A stretch of 64,000 nt of DNA from JANNNF01 sp963772935. GTDB lineage: Bacteria > Pseudomonadota > Alphaproteobacteria > Rhodobacterales > Rhodobacteraceae. The notes below the pieces were generated by a model that was not told the DNA's origin, searched no databases, and was given only the letters and a program-made list of their open reading frames with translations. The stretch is from NCBI GenBank assembly GCA_963772935.1, contig CAVYZK010000004.1:496001-560000 (forward strand). The letters run 5' to 3'. Made by a program: the position numbers and the translations under genes. Numbering within the stretch: position 1 is the first letter of the stretch; each line of letters opens with the position of its first letter. Of this stretch, positions 18,049 through 26,687 are shown in pieces.

Positions 18049-19051
18049 ATGACCCCCAACCTTCGCGGCGCGCTTTTGGCGCTGGCGGCCTTTGGCTTTT
18101 ACGCGACCCATGATGTGGTCGTGAAAATCCTCGGCGAGTCTTACTCGTCGTTCCAGATCATCTTCTTTTCCGGGGTGATGGGCTTTCCGCTGATCACGGT
18201 GCTGCTGCTGTCAGACCGCACTGACGGCACCTTGATCCCGCGGCATCCCTGGTGGTCGATGCTGCGGTCCGTGTCCGCCACGGCGACCGGCGTGATGGGC
18301 TTCTTTGCGTTTTCCAAACTGCCGCTGGCGCAGTGTTATGCGATCTTCTTTGCCATGCCGCTGCTGATCACGCTGATGGCGATTCCGATGCTGGGCGAAA
18401 AGGTCGGCATCCGTCGCGGCATGGCGGTTCTGGTCGGGCTGATCGGGGTGATCATCGTGCTGCGCCCGGGGTCTGCCCCGCTGGATATCGGGCATCTGGC
18501 GGCTCTGGGCGCGGCCTTTGCAGGCGCGCTGTCGTCGGTGATCGTGCGCAAGATCGGGCAAGAGGAACGGTCGGTGGTACTGATGCTCTATCCGATGGTG
18601 TTCAGCTTTTTTGCCATGGGGCTGATGATGCCCTTCGTCTATGTGCCGATGCCGGTTGAACATCTGGGCATGACGGCCGTGATTGCCTTTCTGGGCGCGC
18701 TTGGGGCGATGCTGTCGATTGCGGCGTACCGCGCCGCGCCCACCATCATCGTGGCCCCGATGCAATACAGCCAGATCATCTGGGCGGCGGTCTATGGCTG
18801 GCTGTTCTTTCAACGAAGGCATCGACCATTACACCGCCGTCGGCACCACGGTGATCATCGCATCGGGCATTTACATCGTGCTGCGCGAAGGCACGCCGTC
18901 GGTGTCGCAAAACCGCCCGGTGCTGGAAAACCGGTCGCGGATGGACACCGGCACCCTGCCGCGCATCGGGCTGTGGTTGCGCATGTTCGACCGCCGCCGC
19001 GCGCGCGATTCCGCAGCCAGCCCCCTTGCAAAGCCCCAAGCGACAGAGTAA
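18049..19051 (+). pseudogene. DMT superfamily (EamA) transporter, interrupted by one extra base
   Basis: Inner-membrane exporter-type protein with two EamA repeats and about ten membrane helices, starting TPNLRGALLALAAFGFYATHD. The frame breaks at 18808-18810 where an extra T in TTCTTTC shifts the last 80 codons; removing it joins WAAVYGWLFF to NEGIDHYTAVGTTVIIASG. Corrected length is about 333 residues, near normal. The substrate is unknown. tRNA-Pro begins 14 bp downstream. Confidence 0.85.
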
Positions 19052-19065
19052 TCCGCCCTCACGGT

Positions 19066-19142
19066 CGGAGCGTAGCGCAGTCTGGTAGCGCACCTGCTTC
19101 GGGAGCAGGGGGTCGGAGGTTCGAATCCTCTCGCTCCGACCA
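19066..19142 (+). tRNA. tRNA-Pro (anticodon CGG)
   Basis: A full cloverleaf of 77 nt including an encoded CCA: acceptor CGGAGCG/CGCTCCG, anticodon stem CCTGC/GCAGG around TTCGGGA (anticodon CGG), TPsiC arm GGAGG-TTCGAAT-CCTCT. Its 3' end borders the truncated arsH region. Confidence 0.96.
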
Positions 19143-19393
19143 AAAAATTCCCGAATAAAATCAAAGTCTTACGAGAGGCAACTGAACGCCTTGCGTGGTG
19201 TTCGGCAAGTTTTTGTGTGGTACGACAGGCACAGGGCGCGCCACCAGATTCGAGCGCCTGCCAGGACATTTACCCGGCCTAACCGCTTCCCCGCTGACGC
19301 GGGCTTGCACCGATCCTGACACGCTGCAAATCGGCGTCAGCCGATGGGCCAAGCTGCCCCCATAGGTCACTCGTCATCTTCGACAGGCCTCAG
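19143..19393. other. Non-coding scar between tRNA-Pro and the arsH fragment
   Basis: About 250 bp with no supportable gene. Short ORFs occur on both strands but lack ribosome-binding sites and family resemblance. The region lies where an ArsH N-terminus would be expected, but I cannot find that sequence in any frame. Confidence 0.4.
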
Positions 19394-19801
19394 ATGGGCG
19401 GGCAGGGGGCCATGACGGGGCTGATGAAAACGCAAGTTGACGGAATACCCCTGGCCGATGGCGCGGTGCGCCCGACCCAAGGCAAGACGCTGGCGGTGAT
19501 GCAGGTCTGCGGTGGCAGCCAAAGTTTCAACGCGGTCAACCAGTTGCGCCTGTTGGGCCGCTGGATGCGGCTGCTGACGATCCCCAACCAATCCTCGGTC
19601 GCCAAGGCGTTTCAGGACTTTGACGCGGATGGCCGGATGACGCCTTCGGCCTATGACGACCGGATCGTCGATGTGATGGAGGAGCTGGTCAAATTCACCC
19701 TGCTGACCCGCGATATCCGCGACCATCTGGTGGATCGCTATTGCGAACGGGTCGCGTCTGCCGAAACGCTGATGGCGCGCTTGAACCAGACAAAGCTGTG
19801 A
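19394..19801 (+). pseudogene. arsH: C-terminal fragment of the NADPH-dependent FMN reductase ArsH
   Basis: The 135-residue ORF matches only the second half of ArsH (about 230 residues): GAMTGLMKTQVDGIPLADGA, then VRPTQGKTLAVMQVCGGSQS and the C-terminal TIPNQSSVAKAFQDFDADGR and ELVKFTLLTRDIRDHLVDRY. The flavin-binding N-terminus (LLLYGSLRxRSYS-type) is absent upstream in all frames; recognisable homology starts abruptly near 19415. ArsH oxidises or confers resistance to organoarsenicals, but this piece is unlikely to be active. No other ars gene is nearby. The break lies about 270 bp past tRNA-Pro, which suggests a deletion or island excision scar. Confidence 0.85.
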
Positions 19802-19856
19802 CCTGATCGTAACACCGGGCGCAGGCTGGCTGCCGAATACTGAACAAAGGGAGTTC

Positions 19857-19930
19857 TGGAGCGGGCGACGGGAATCGAACCCGTGTCTTCAGCTTGGAAG
19901 GCTGAGGTCTTACCATTACACAACGCCCGC
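19857..19930 (-). tRNA. tRNA-Gly (anticodon TCC)
   Basis: A 74-nt cloverleaf including encoded CCA on the minus strand: acceptor GCGGGCG/CGCCCGC, anticodon stem TCAGC/GCTGA around CTTCCAA (anticodon TCC, reading GGA), T arm ACGGG-TTCGATT-CCCGT. Confidence 0.96.
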
Positions 19931-20029
19931 GCTGCGCCCTGAATAACCGCTGCGGGGGGCAAGTGCAAGGTGCAGGCCGACAGGGCTGGCGGGCTATCTG
20001 TGGATTCGTCCTGCTTGGCGGGGCAGGGG

Positions 20030-20749
20030 TCAATCCTCCTCGCCGCTGGCCTCTGTCTCGACCGAGGCTGCCCCTCCAAGTGCGTTGTAGCGGCGATCTG
20101 CCAGCCATTGCAGACGCTTGGCCTGTATCAGCAACACGCGCCGCAACCCGCCCTGCACCTTGCGTTCGGCGATCACCTGCGCCAGTCGGGAAATGATCAA
20201 CGCCCGCCGCGCAGTGCGAAAATCGGGGTGCGATCTGATTTTATAGACCGGATCAGACACAATTCGGTAGCGCAGCGAGGGCGGGGCCGTCACCACCACC
20301 TGCGGGGCAGGCGGGTCTTTTTCGTTCAGCACGGCCTTGAAGGTGCTGTTGGCGACGGCGGTGTCATAGACAAGATGTTCCAGCGCATCCAGATGTGCCC
20401 GCGCGCCAAGGTCAGATTTGGGCGTCTTTTCAAACTGAGGCAGTGGCCAGACCTCAATCTCATACACCTCAAACGGGTCCAGCACAGACATGGCAACCGC
20501 ATCGGTGCGCTGGTTGGTCAGATGGCGGCGGATGCGGGTGCTGATCTTTTCCTTGGTCTGGCCGACATAGATCGGTTCACCGTCATAGTCGAAAAACGCA
20601 TAGACGCCCCATGTGTATGACCCGACGGCGCGCGGGCGGCCTTGAACCGGGTCGTCAAACGGGGTTGCCAGAAACGCCGCCAGATTGGCCCGAAGATCTT
20701 CGGTTTCAAACGGGGGGAAGTTGGTGTCGTCCGGGTTGCGGTCTGCCAT
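20030..20749 (-). CDS. GIY-YIG type II restriction endonuclease (Eco29kI-like)
   Basis: A 239-residue protein with a GIY-YIG nuclease domain at residues about 44-135: GVY at 48-50, IYVGQT at 60-65, Arg72 and His76 in STRIRRHL, and a metal-ligand candidate Glu124 in DALEHLVYD. It lies 6 bp behind a cytosine-5 methylase on the same strand, so it is the likely restriction half of a type II system. The domain, size and m5C partner resemble the Eco29kI/Cfr42I group, which cut CCGCGG, but the target site here is not shown. A Gly/Ala- and Glu-rich tail follows the domain. Confidence 0.82.
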   Translation of the reverse strand: MADRNPDDTNFPPFETEDLRANLAAFLATPFDDPVQGRPRAVGSYTWGVYAFFDYDGEPIYVGQTKEKISTRIRRHLTNQRTDAVAMSVLDPFEVYEIEVWPLPQFEKTPKSDLGARAHLDALEHLVYDTAVANSTFKAVLNEKDPPAPQVVVTAPPSLRYRIVSDPVYKIRSHPDFRTARRALIISRLAQVIAERKVQGGLRRVLLIQAKRLQWLADRRYNALGGAASVETEASGEED

Positions 20750-20755
20750 GACCCG

Positions 20756-21904
20756 TCAGGCAACCAACGCAAGGCGATTGCGCCGCAAGACAGGTTCAAA
20801 CAGTGATGCCGCAAGGTGGCGGACAACGGGAACCGCCACACCGTCACCTGCCAGTTTATAGGCCTCATTGTACCGCAGCGGCAGATCATAGCTGTCTGGC
20901 AGCCCCATCAGGCGCGCCGCCTCTCGCCCGGACAACAGCCGCGACCGCACGGTGTTGCCGTCGATGATCATGATGGTCTGCCGGCTTGATCCGCCCGCAG
21001 GGGTGCGCAGGCAGCCTGCGATCCCATCAAACCGCACCTCTGCCCGCTGACGTTTCACCCCCGCAGCGTCTGTCCTTGTGCGCCGATAGATCGTGCCCAC
21101 AACCCGGGTGCCAAGCTGCTGCGCGGCGTCAACCTTTTTGCGGTTCACATCGGACATCATCTCCAGCAGGTAATTCGTTTCGGCCGTGCTGTGCCAGACC
21201 ACGCCCACGGGTGCCGCCTCGATGACATCACCAAGCGATGTCGTCCGGGGCTGCGGCACGGGCAGGTTCCACCAGACCCACCGGGACTTGGCCTTGGCCG
21301 ACAGCAGGTTATGCCCTTCAATCAGCGCAGGCGGGTGCCATATCTGGCAGGGCGCATCCTGACTGCAGCCTTCGGACAGGCGCAGATCACCACGAACACC
21401 GACAATGAAAAAGCGCGGCCGCGACTGTGGCAGGAAATGCACCGCATCAACCACGACTGCCCCAAAGCGATAGCCAAGATCGGCGAAAGACGCGGCCAAG
21501 GTCGCGAAATCCCGCCCGCCATTGCTGGTAATCGCGCCATAGACGTTTTCCACGGCCACCATTCTGGGGCCACGGCCTTGGGCGTTCAGATCACAAACCA
21601 ACTGCCAGAACGGTTTGAACATACCGCTGCGCCTGCCTGCCAGACCTGCCCCTTTGCCCGCCAGCGACAGATCCTGACAGGGAAAAGAGGCCCAGATCAG
21701 GTCAGCCGAGCCCGGAATCTCATCCACCGCAACGGTCGCCACGTCCTTCAGCAGCAGTTCCTTGCCGCCATGGTGGTTGGTGCGATAGCTGGCCGCTTTC
21801 TTTGCATCAATGTCATTGGCAAACAGACAGGTCCAATCCGACCCCAGCCCGACCCCAGCCATGCCGCCGCCCGCAAAGAAATCGTAGTAACTGTGCGGCA
21901 TCAT
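20756..21904 (-). CDS. DNA (cytosine-5)-methyltransferase of a type II system
   Basis: A 382-residue m5C methylase. Conserved motifs in order: I (DFFAGGGMAGVGLG, residues 8-21, SAM binding), IV (FPCQ, catalytic Cys76), VI (ENV at 119-121), VIII (QSRPRFFIVGV at about 160-170), a variable target-recognition region, and motifs IX-X (RLLSGREAARLMGLPDSY, then NEAYKLAGDGVAVPVVR). It precedes the nuclease, so the protective enzyme is made first. No controller (C) protein gene is visible. Confidence 0.92.
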   Translation of the reverse strand: MMPHSYYDFFAGGGMAGVGLGSDWTCLFANDIDAKKAASYRTNHHGGKELLLKDVATVAVDEIPGSADLIWASFPCQDLSLAGKGAGLAGRRSGMFKPFWQLVCDLNAQGRGPRMVAVENVYGAITSNGGRDFATLAASFADLGYRFGAVVVDAVHFLPQSRPRFFIVGVRGDLRLSEGCSQDAPCQIWHPPALIEGHNLLSAKAKSRWVWWNLPVPQPRTTSLGDVIEAAPVGVVWHSTAETNYLLEMMSDVNRKKVDAAQQLGTRVVGTIYRRTRTDAAGVKRQRAEVRFDGIAGCLRTPAGGSSRQTIMIIDGNTVRSRLLSGREAARLMGLPDSYDLPLRYNEAYKLAGDGVAVPVVRHLAASLFEPVLRRNRLALVA

Positions 21905-22138
21905 TCCCCCGTCGCTGTGCCAAGAGTAGCGCAGGCCAAACGCGCTTTACAATCGGTGCTGCGCAAGGGTGGCGCAAAAACCGCATCGACGCAAGAACAG
22001 ATAAAGAACATCATGTCTCATCGGTGCAGAGTTTCCTCTGAGACGGCGGCGTCAATTGGTCGGATTCTGACGGAACACATCGACGGAACGCGCCAGACCT
22101 GACGTATATCGTGCAACCAGAGACGCAAGGACAGCCCG
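21905..22138. other. Gap between the methylase and the dioxygenase
   Basis: 234 bp that must contain the divergent promoters of the restriction-modification pair and the dioxygenase gene. I see no supportable gene or controller-box repeat. Confidence 0.35.
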
Positions 22139-22975
22139 ATGCCCCAGCCCCCCAACAGTGACATGCACGACCATGATGGCGGCCTTGTCGCCGATCTCAA
22201 GGCGATCCGCACCCGGCGGATGGTGCTGGGTGGGCTCGGCGCCGTTGGTATCGGGATTGCAGGCTATGCCTTCTTTGGCAGCAGGGGCGAGGCCACGGTG
22301 ACGGGGCAGGGGCCGGATGGCGCAATCTGTGTGGCCGATCCGGTGGAAACCAACGGGCCTTTCCCCGCCGATGGTACCAATGCCAAAGACGGGCAGACCG
22401 TCAATGTGCTGACCGAGACGGGCGTGGTGCGGCAGGATATCCGCCCCAGCTTTGCGGGCCAGACTGCGCTCGCTGACGGGGTGACGATGGACATGGTGAT
22501 CCGGGTCGTGTCGGTCAGCGGGGCCTGCGCGCCCTTGGCAGGCCATGCGGTCTATGTCTGGCACTGCGATGCGGCGGGGCAGTATTCCATCTATGACGCA
22601 CCCGACCGCAACTATCTGCGCGGGGTCGGCATCACCGATGCGGCGGGTGAGGTGCGGTTTACCAGCATCGTGCCTGCCTGCTATGACGGGCGTTGGCCGC
22701 ATGTGCATTTTGAGGTGTTCGCCAATGCCGGCGCCGCCGTTTCCGCCGATGCCAGCCTGCTGATTTCGCAGTTTGCGCTGCCAGTGGCCGCGGTGCGGGC
22801 GGTCTATGCCGACGCGCGCTATGCGGGTTCGGTGGACAATCTGGGCGATGTCAGTCTGACCGGGGACATGGTGTTTGGCGATAACACGCCCGAACAGATC
22901 GCAGCCCAGACGCTGACCATGACGGGCGATCCGGTGACGGGGTATGTGGCCACGGGTGTGATTGGCCTGCGGTGA
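22139..22975 (+). CDS. Intradiol dioxygenase-like protein (protocatechuate dioxygenase beta fold), Tat-type leader
   Basis: 278 residues with an N-terminal RTRRMVLGGLGAVGIGIAGY segment resembling a twin-arginine signal or anchor, then a dioxygenase_C-like beta domain: DPVETNGPFPAD, AVYVWHCDAAGQYSIY (residues about 139-154) and YDGRWPHVHFEVF (about 182-194). The Tyr and His residues in these motifs correspond to the Fe(III) ligands of intradiol dioxygenases. Secreted members of unknown substrate are common in proteobacteria. It converges directly on the VOC gene. Confidence 0.8.
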   Translation: MPQPPNSDMHDHDGGLVADLKAIRTRRMVLGGLGAVGIGIAGYAFFGSRGEATVTGQGPDGAICVADPVETNGPFPADGTNAKDGQTVNVLTETGVVRQDIRPSFAGQTALADGVTMDMVIRVVSVSGACAPLAGHAVYVWHCDAAGQYSIYDAPDRNYLRGVGITDAAGEVRFTSIVPACYDGRWPHVHFEVFANAGAAVSADASLLISQFALPVAAVRAVYADARYAGSVDNLGDVSLTGDMVFGDNTPEQIAAQTLTMTGDPVTGYVATGVIGLR

Positions 22976-23380
22976 TCAGACCGCCGCAGGGTCCATCCAG
23001 AAGGGTTCAAACACATTGCCATCCGGGTCGTGAAAGGTGCGGGTATACATGAAGCCATGGTCATTAGCGGCTTTCGGTTCGCGCCCGCCATGGGCCAGGG
23101 CGGCTTCGGTCATCACGTCCACCGCTGCGCGGTCCTCGCAGGCCAAGGCGATCAGCGCCGCAGTGGTTTTTCCGGTATCCGCCATCGGCAGGGTGGCAAA
23201 GCCCTGAAACACCGCATGTTGCAGGATCATCAGATAAATCGTGTCCGACACCACCACGCAGGCCGCCGTATCGTTTGAGAATTTCTCGTTGATGCGAAAC
23301 CCGAGCGCCTCGTAAAACAGGCGCGACGTGGCGACATCCGCCACGGGCAGGTTGACAAAGATCATCCGGGTCATGGGCAT
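22976..23380 (-). CDS. VOC (glyoxalase/bleomycin resistance) family protein
   Basis: A 134-residue single-domain protein with beta-alpha-beta-beta-beta modules: MIFVNLPVADVATSRLFYEALGF at the N-terminus and TRTFHDPDGNVFEPFWM at the C-terminus, the latter with the usual D-P-D-G-N turn and metal-binding Glu. The reaction is unknown; the family covers isomerases, dioxygenases and resistance proteins. Confidence 0.85.
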   Translation of the reverse strand: MPMTRMIFVNLPVADVATSRLFYEALGFRINEKFSNDTAACVVVSDTIYLMILQHAVFQGFATLPMADTGKTTAALIALACEDRAAVDVMTEAALAHGGREPKAANDHGFMYTRTFHDPDGNVFEPFWMDPAAV

Positions 23381-23386
23381 TCTCCC

Positions 23387-23436
23387 CCGCCTTCATACTG
23401 GACCGCCTTCATACTGGCCCAAAATATCCCCGCCGG
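23387..23436 (+). repeat. Dispersed intergenic repeat, copy B, with a 15-bp tandem duplication
   Basis: CCGCCTTCATACTGG occurs twice in direct repeat (23387-23401 and 23403-23417). The second copy continues into the core shared with 6214 and 42821 (CTGGCCCAAAATATCCC). Confidence 0.6.
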
Positions 23437-23465
23437 AGGCTCCGCGCTAGTCGCCCGCGCAGTGG

Positions 23466-24254
23466 TCAGAGATTATCCGCCTGCGGGAACCCCAGCACAT
23501 GATAGCCGCCATCCACATGGATCACCTCCCCTGTGGTACAGGCCCCGCCGCCTGAACACAGCCAGACAGCGGTGCCGCCAATCGCCTCCAGCGTCGCGTT
23601 GACGCGCAGGGGGGCGTTGGCCTCGGTGTGGCGGAAGGTCGCCCGCGCGCCGCCGATTGCCGCCCCGGCAAGGGTTTTCATCGGGCCGGGGCTGATCGCG
23701 TTGACGCGAATGCCCTGCGGGCCAAGATCGTTCGCCAGATAGCGTGTGGCAGATTCCAGCGCCGCCTTGGCCACGCCCATCACGTTGTAATTGGGCGCGA
23801 TGCGGTTGGACCCCTGAAACGTCAGCGTGATCAGTGACCCGCCATCCGGCATCAATGCGGCTGCACGCGCCGCCACGTCGATGAAGGAAAAGCAGGATAT
23901 GTTCAACGTATGGTTGAAATTGCCCCGACTGGTGTTGGTAAAACGTCCGGTAAGTTCATTCTTGTCGGAAAACGCGATGGCGTGGATCAGGAAATCCATG
24001 CTGCCCCAGCGGTCCTTGAGACTGGCAAAGCACGCGTCCATGCTGGCATCCTCGGTCACATCGACATCGACCAGCAGATCGGACCCGACCGAGGCCGCCA
24101 GCGGTTCGACCCGTTTGCCGAACGCCTCGCCCTGATAGGAAAACGCAAGCTCCGCGCCTTCATCGGCCAAGGCTTTCGCGATCCCCCATGCGATGGACCG
24201 CTCATTCGCCACGCCCATGACAAGCCCGCGCTTGCCCTTCATCAGATCGGCCAT
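23466..24254 (-). CDS. fabI: Enoyl-[acyl-carrier-protein] reductase (NADH), FabI type
   Basis: Last reduction of each fatty-acid elongation cycle. 262 residues, SDR fold with the FabI-specific VMGVANERSIAWGIAKAL opening, the catalytic YNVMGVAKAALE (Tyr and Lys spaced by six residues) and IRVNAISPGPMKTLA. The position equivalent to E. coli Tyr146 is Phe (LTFQGSNR), while Tyr156 and Lys163 equivalents are kept. It lies 24 bp downstream of fabB on the same strand. Confidence 0.95.
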   Translation of the reverse strand: MADLMKGKRGLVMGVANERSIAWGIAKALADEGAELAFSYQGEAFGKRVEPLAASVGSDLLVDVDVTEDASMDACFASLKDRWGSMDFLIHAIAFSDKNELTGRFTNTSRGNFNHTLNISCFSFIDVAARAAALMPDGGSLITLTFQGSNRIAPNYNVMGVAKAALESATRYLANDLGPQGIRVNAISPGPMKTLAGAAIGGARATFRHTEANAPLRVNATLEAIGGTAVWLCSGGGACTTGEVIHVDGGYHVLGFPQADNL

Positions 24255-24278
24255 ACTGGCACTCCTATACAGTCACAG

Positions 24279-25508
24279 TCAGCCGAGGTGCTTGCTCATC
24301 ACAAGGGTCGCGTTGGTGCCGCCAAAGCCGAAGGAATTGGACAGGACAGTATCCAGATCAACCCCGTCGCGCATCACGGTCAGGATTTCGCCGGGCATCA
24401 GCGCGGGGTCGGGCGTGGTCACATTGGCCGAAGCCGCAATGAACCCCTTGTTCAGCATGATCAGCGAATAGATCGCCTCATGCACCCCGGTCGCACCCTG
24501 ACTGTGGCCTGTCAGCGATTTGGTCGAGGCAATCGGCGGCGTGTTGCCTGCGCCGAACACCCGGCGAATGGCATCGACTTCCGTGATGTCGCCGACCGAG
24601 GTCGAGGTGCCATGCGCGTTGATGTAATCGACGTGCCGCCCTGCTGGCAGGGTTTTCAACGCCATCCGCATCGCACGCTCGCCGCCCTCACCCGAAGGGG
24701 CCACCATGTCAGATCCGTCCGACGTGGCACCGTAGCCGGTCACCTCGGCATAGATCTTGGCCCCGCGCGCCAGTGCGTGGTTCAATTCTTCCAGCACCAC
24801 GATGCCGCCGCCGCCCGCGATGACAAAGCCGTCACGGGTTGCGTCATAGGGGCGCGAGGCGGTGGTGGGGGTGTCGTTGTACTTTGACGACATCGCCCCC
24901 ATGGCATCGAACAGGCACGACAGCGTCCAGTCAATCTCCTCGCCGCCGCCCGCAAAGACGATATCCTGTTTGCCCATCTGAATCTGCTCCACACCGTTGC
25001 CGATGCAATGCGCAGAGGTCGAGCAGGCCGAGGTGATCGAATAGTTCACGCCCTTGATCTTGAACGGCGTCGCAAGGCAGGCCGATGTGGTCGAGGACAT
25101 GCCTTTGGTCACCCCGAACGGCCCGATTTTCTTCGGGCTGCCGGATTCGCGCACGATGTTGTGGGCGCGGTAGAAGGATTTTGTCGAAGGCCCGCCAGAC
25201 CCGACGATCAGCCCCGTCTTTTCATTCGACACATCGCCCGGCTCCAGCCCGGCGTCGGCAATCGCGTCGCGCATCGCGATGAAGGCATAGGCCGCCCCGT
25301 CGCCCATGAACCGCAGGTCGCGCTTGTCGATGTTGTCTTCCAGCACGATGTTGGGCTGGCCCTTCACCTGACTGCGAAACCCATGCTCGGCATAGTCGGG
25401 GGCGGCCACAATGCCGGACTTGCCCGCGCGCAGCGAGGCTTCAACCTCGGCAGCGGTGTTGCCGATGGGAGAGATGATACCGATCCCGGTGATGACGACA
25501 CGACGCAT
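24279..25508 (-). CDS. fabB: 3-oxoacyl-ACP synthase I (FabB)
   Basis: Condensing enzyme for elongation, including the unsaturated branch. 409 residues with the catalytic Cys in TSACSTSAHCIG, and the two His in NAHGTSTSVGD and KSLTGHSQGA. The ATG at 25508 is preceded by GGAGG. Its position between fabA and fabI is the usual fabA-fabB-fabI order of this order of bacteria, but here an orphan ORF separates it from fabA. Confidence 0.95.
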   Translation of the reverse strand: MRRVVITGIGIISPIGNTAAEVEASLRAGKSGIVAAPDYAEHGFRSQVKGQPNIVLEDNIDKRDLRFMGDGAAYAFIAMRDAIADAGLEPGDVSNEKTGLIVGSGGPSTKSFYRAHNIVRESGSPKKIGPFGVTKGMSSTTSACLATPFKIKGVNYSITSACSTSAHCIGNGVEQIQMGKQDIVFAGGGEEIDWTLSCLFDAMGAMSSKYNDTPTTASRPYDATRDGFVIAGGGGIVVLEELNHALARGAKIYAEVTGYGATSDGSDMVAPSGEGGERAMRMALKTLPAGRHVDYINAHGTSTSVGDITEVDAIRRVFGAGNTPPIASTKSLTGHSQGATGVHEAIYSLIMLNKGFIAASANVTTPDPALMPGEILTVMRDGVDLDTVLSNSFGFGGTNATLVMSKHLG

Positions 25509-25643
25509 GGCCAGCCTCCTCAAACGCGCTTTCCGCCTGTTTAAGCCACGGCAGGGAAGGGGGCAAGCCGTTAGGCCCGGTAGGCGGCAGGGGTGGGCGG
25601 TTTGGGGGGTGGGGACAATCGGGAAGATGTGATGAGCCCAAAG

Positions 25644-25934
25644 CTACCTGTTCTTCGCCGCCTCAAAGAGTTTCGAAAAGTACTCCTCCGCACCTTGCCG
25701 CTTTGCGTTGAGCATCACCTTGGCGGCAACTTCTTCTTCTGTACTTCCAGCCACTATCATCGTCGGAACATTGTGAACAATATCGGCAAGAATTTGAGCC
25801 TTCTTAATGTTTTCAGTCGCCCTGATTTCGATCAACGCGATGTGAAGAACAAAGAGGACCTTTGAATAGTCGCTCACAAAACTACGCTCATCTCTGATTG
25901 CACGGGTCCATGTTGATAGCAGAAGATGTAGCAA
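25644..25934 (-). CDS. Orphan low-GC ORF inserted between fabA and fabB
   Basis: A 96-residue ORF starting at TTG with no clear ribosome-binding site. The peptide looks protein-like (VLFVLHIALIEIRATENIKK, then GSTEEEVAAKVMLNAKRQ) and may be helical, but I recognise no family. GC content is visibly far lower than its neighbours. A stop lies only a few codons upstream of the TTG, so it may be the 3' part of a longer captured gene. It has the same orientation as the fab genes and sits in their intergenic gap. Confidence 0.45.
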   Translation of the reverse strand: MLHLLLSTWTRAIRDERSFVSDYSKVLFVLHIALIEIRATENIKKAQILADIVHNVPTMIVAGSTEEEVAAKVMLNAKRQGAEEYFSKLFEAAKNR

Positions 25935-25988
25935 GACGCAGGTGAGGCTTCATCGACTGCGTCGTCCGCAAAGCCGACATGGCCCCCC

Positions 25989-26498
25989 TCACGCCTCGCT
26001 CAACGCCACCTTCATATCCTTGACCAGATAGATCACCTCGCCGTCCGCCTCGACCTTGCCATCCGCCACACCCATCGTCAGGCGGCGGGTTTGCAGGGCC
26101 TTGGTGAAATCGACGGTGTAGCGCAGCAGCTTGCGGTCGGGGCGCACCATGCCGGTCAGTTTGACCTCACCCACGCCAAGCGCATAGCCACGCCCCTGCC
26201 AGCCGCGCCAGCCGAGGTTGAAGCCGGTCAACTGCCACAAACCGTCCAGTCCCAGACAGCCGGGCATGATCGGGTTGCCGGGAAAGTGGCAGGCGAAAAA
26301 CCACAGGTCGGGGTGGATGTCGAATTCGGCCACCACATGACCCTTGCCATGCGCGCCGCCGTCTTCGGAAATCTCGGTGATCCGGTCCATCATCAGCATG
26401 GGCGGTTCGGGCAATTGCGCATTGCCGGGGCCGAACAGCTCGCCCCGCGCGCATTTCAGCAACGCGTCCTTGTCGAAATATGTCGGATAGTCCCCCAT
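25989..26498 (-). CDS. fabA: 3-hydroxydecanoyl-ACP dehydratase/isomerase
   Basis: Introduces the cis double bond at C10 for unsaturated fatty acids. 169 residues; active-site His in FFACHFPGNPIMPG (about residue 70) and Asp in GCLGLDGLWQLTG. The ATG at 26498 gives the normal N-terminus (GDYPTYFDKDALLKCARGEL). It is divergent from irr across about 190 bp and heads the fabA-fabB-fabI unit. Confidence 0.96.
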   Translation of the reverse strand: MGDYPTYFDKDALLKCARGELFGPGNAQLPEPPMLMMDRITEISEDGGAHGKGHVVAEFDIHPDLWFFACHFPGNPIMPGCLGLDGLWQLTGFNLGWRGWQGRGYALGVGEVKLTGMVRPDRKLLRYTVDFTKALQTRRLTMGVADGKVEADGEVIYLVKDMKVALSEA

Positions 26499-26687
26499 CA
26501 GCACCCCGTCCCCTGCTTGGTATGGCCTTTCCCCCGTGTAACAGAGGCATGGAAGCGGTGGCAAGGGCAGGGGGTGCTGACGCCGCGCAGCCCCGGTGTC
26601 GGCAGGCCGGACGCCTCTTTTACGAAAATGTTTGAATGAACCGGGGCGGCAGCCTATATCCTATGTCAGATGAAGGCAGGTACCTGA

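Noticed and set aside
19161..19370. Integrase remnant between tRNA-Pro and arsH
   Set aside because: I looked for tyrosine recombinase motifs in all frames and saw none; only the location would suggest it.
21191..22102. Plus-strand 303-codon frame over the methylase as a possible controller gene
   Set aside because: Mostly antisense to the methylase; no HTH visible in the non-overlapping part.
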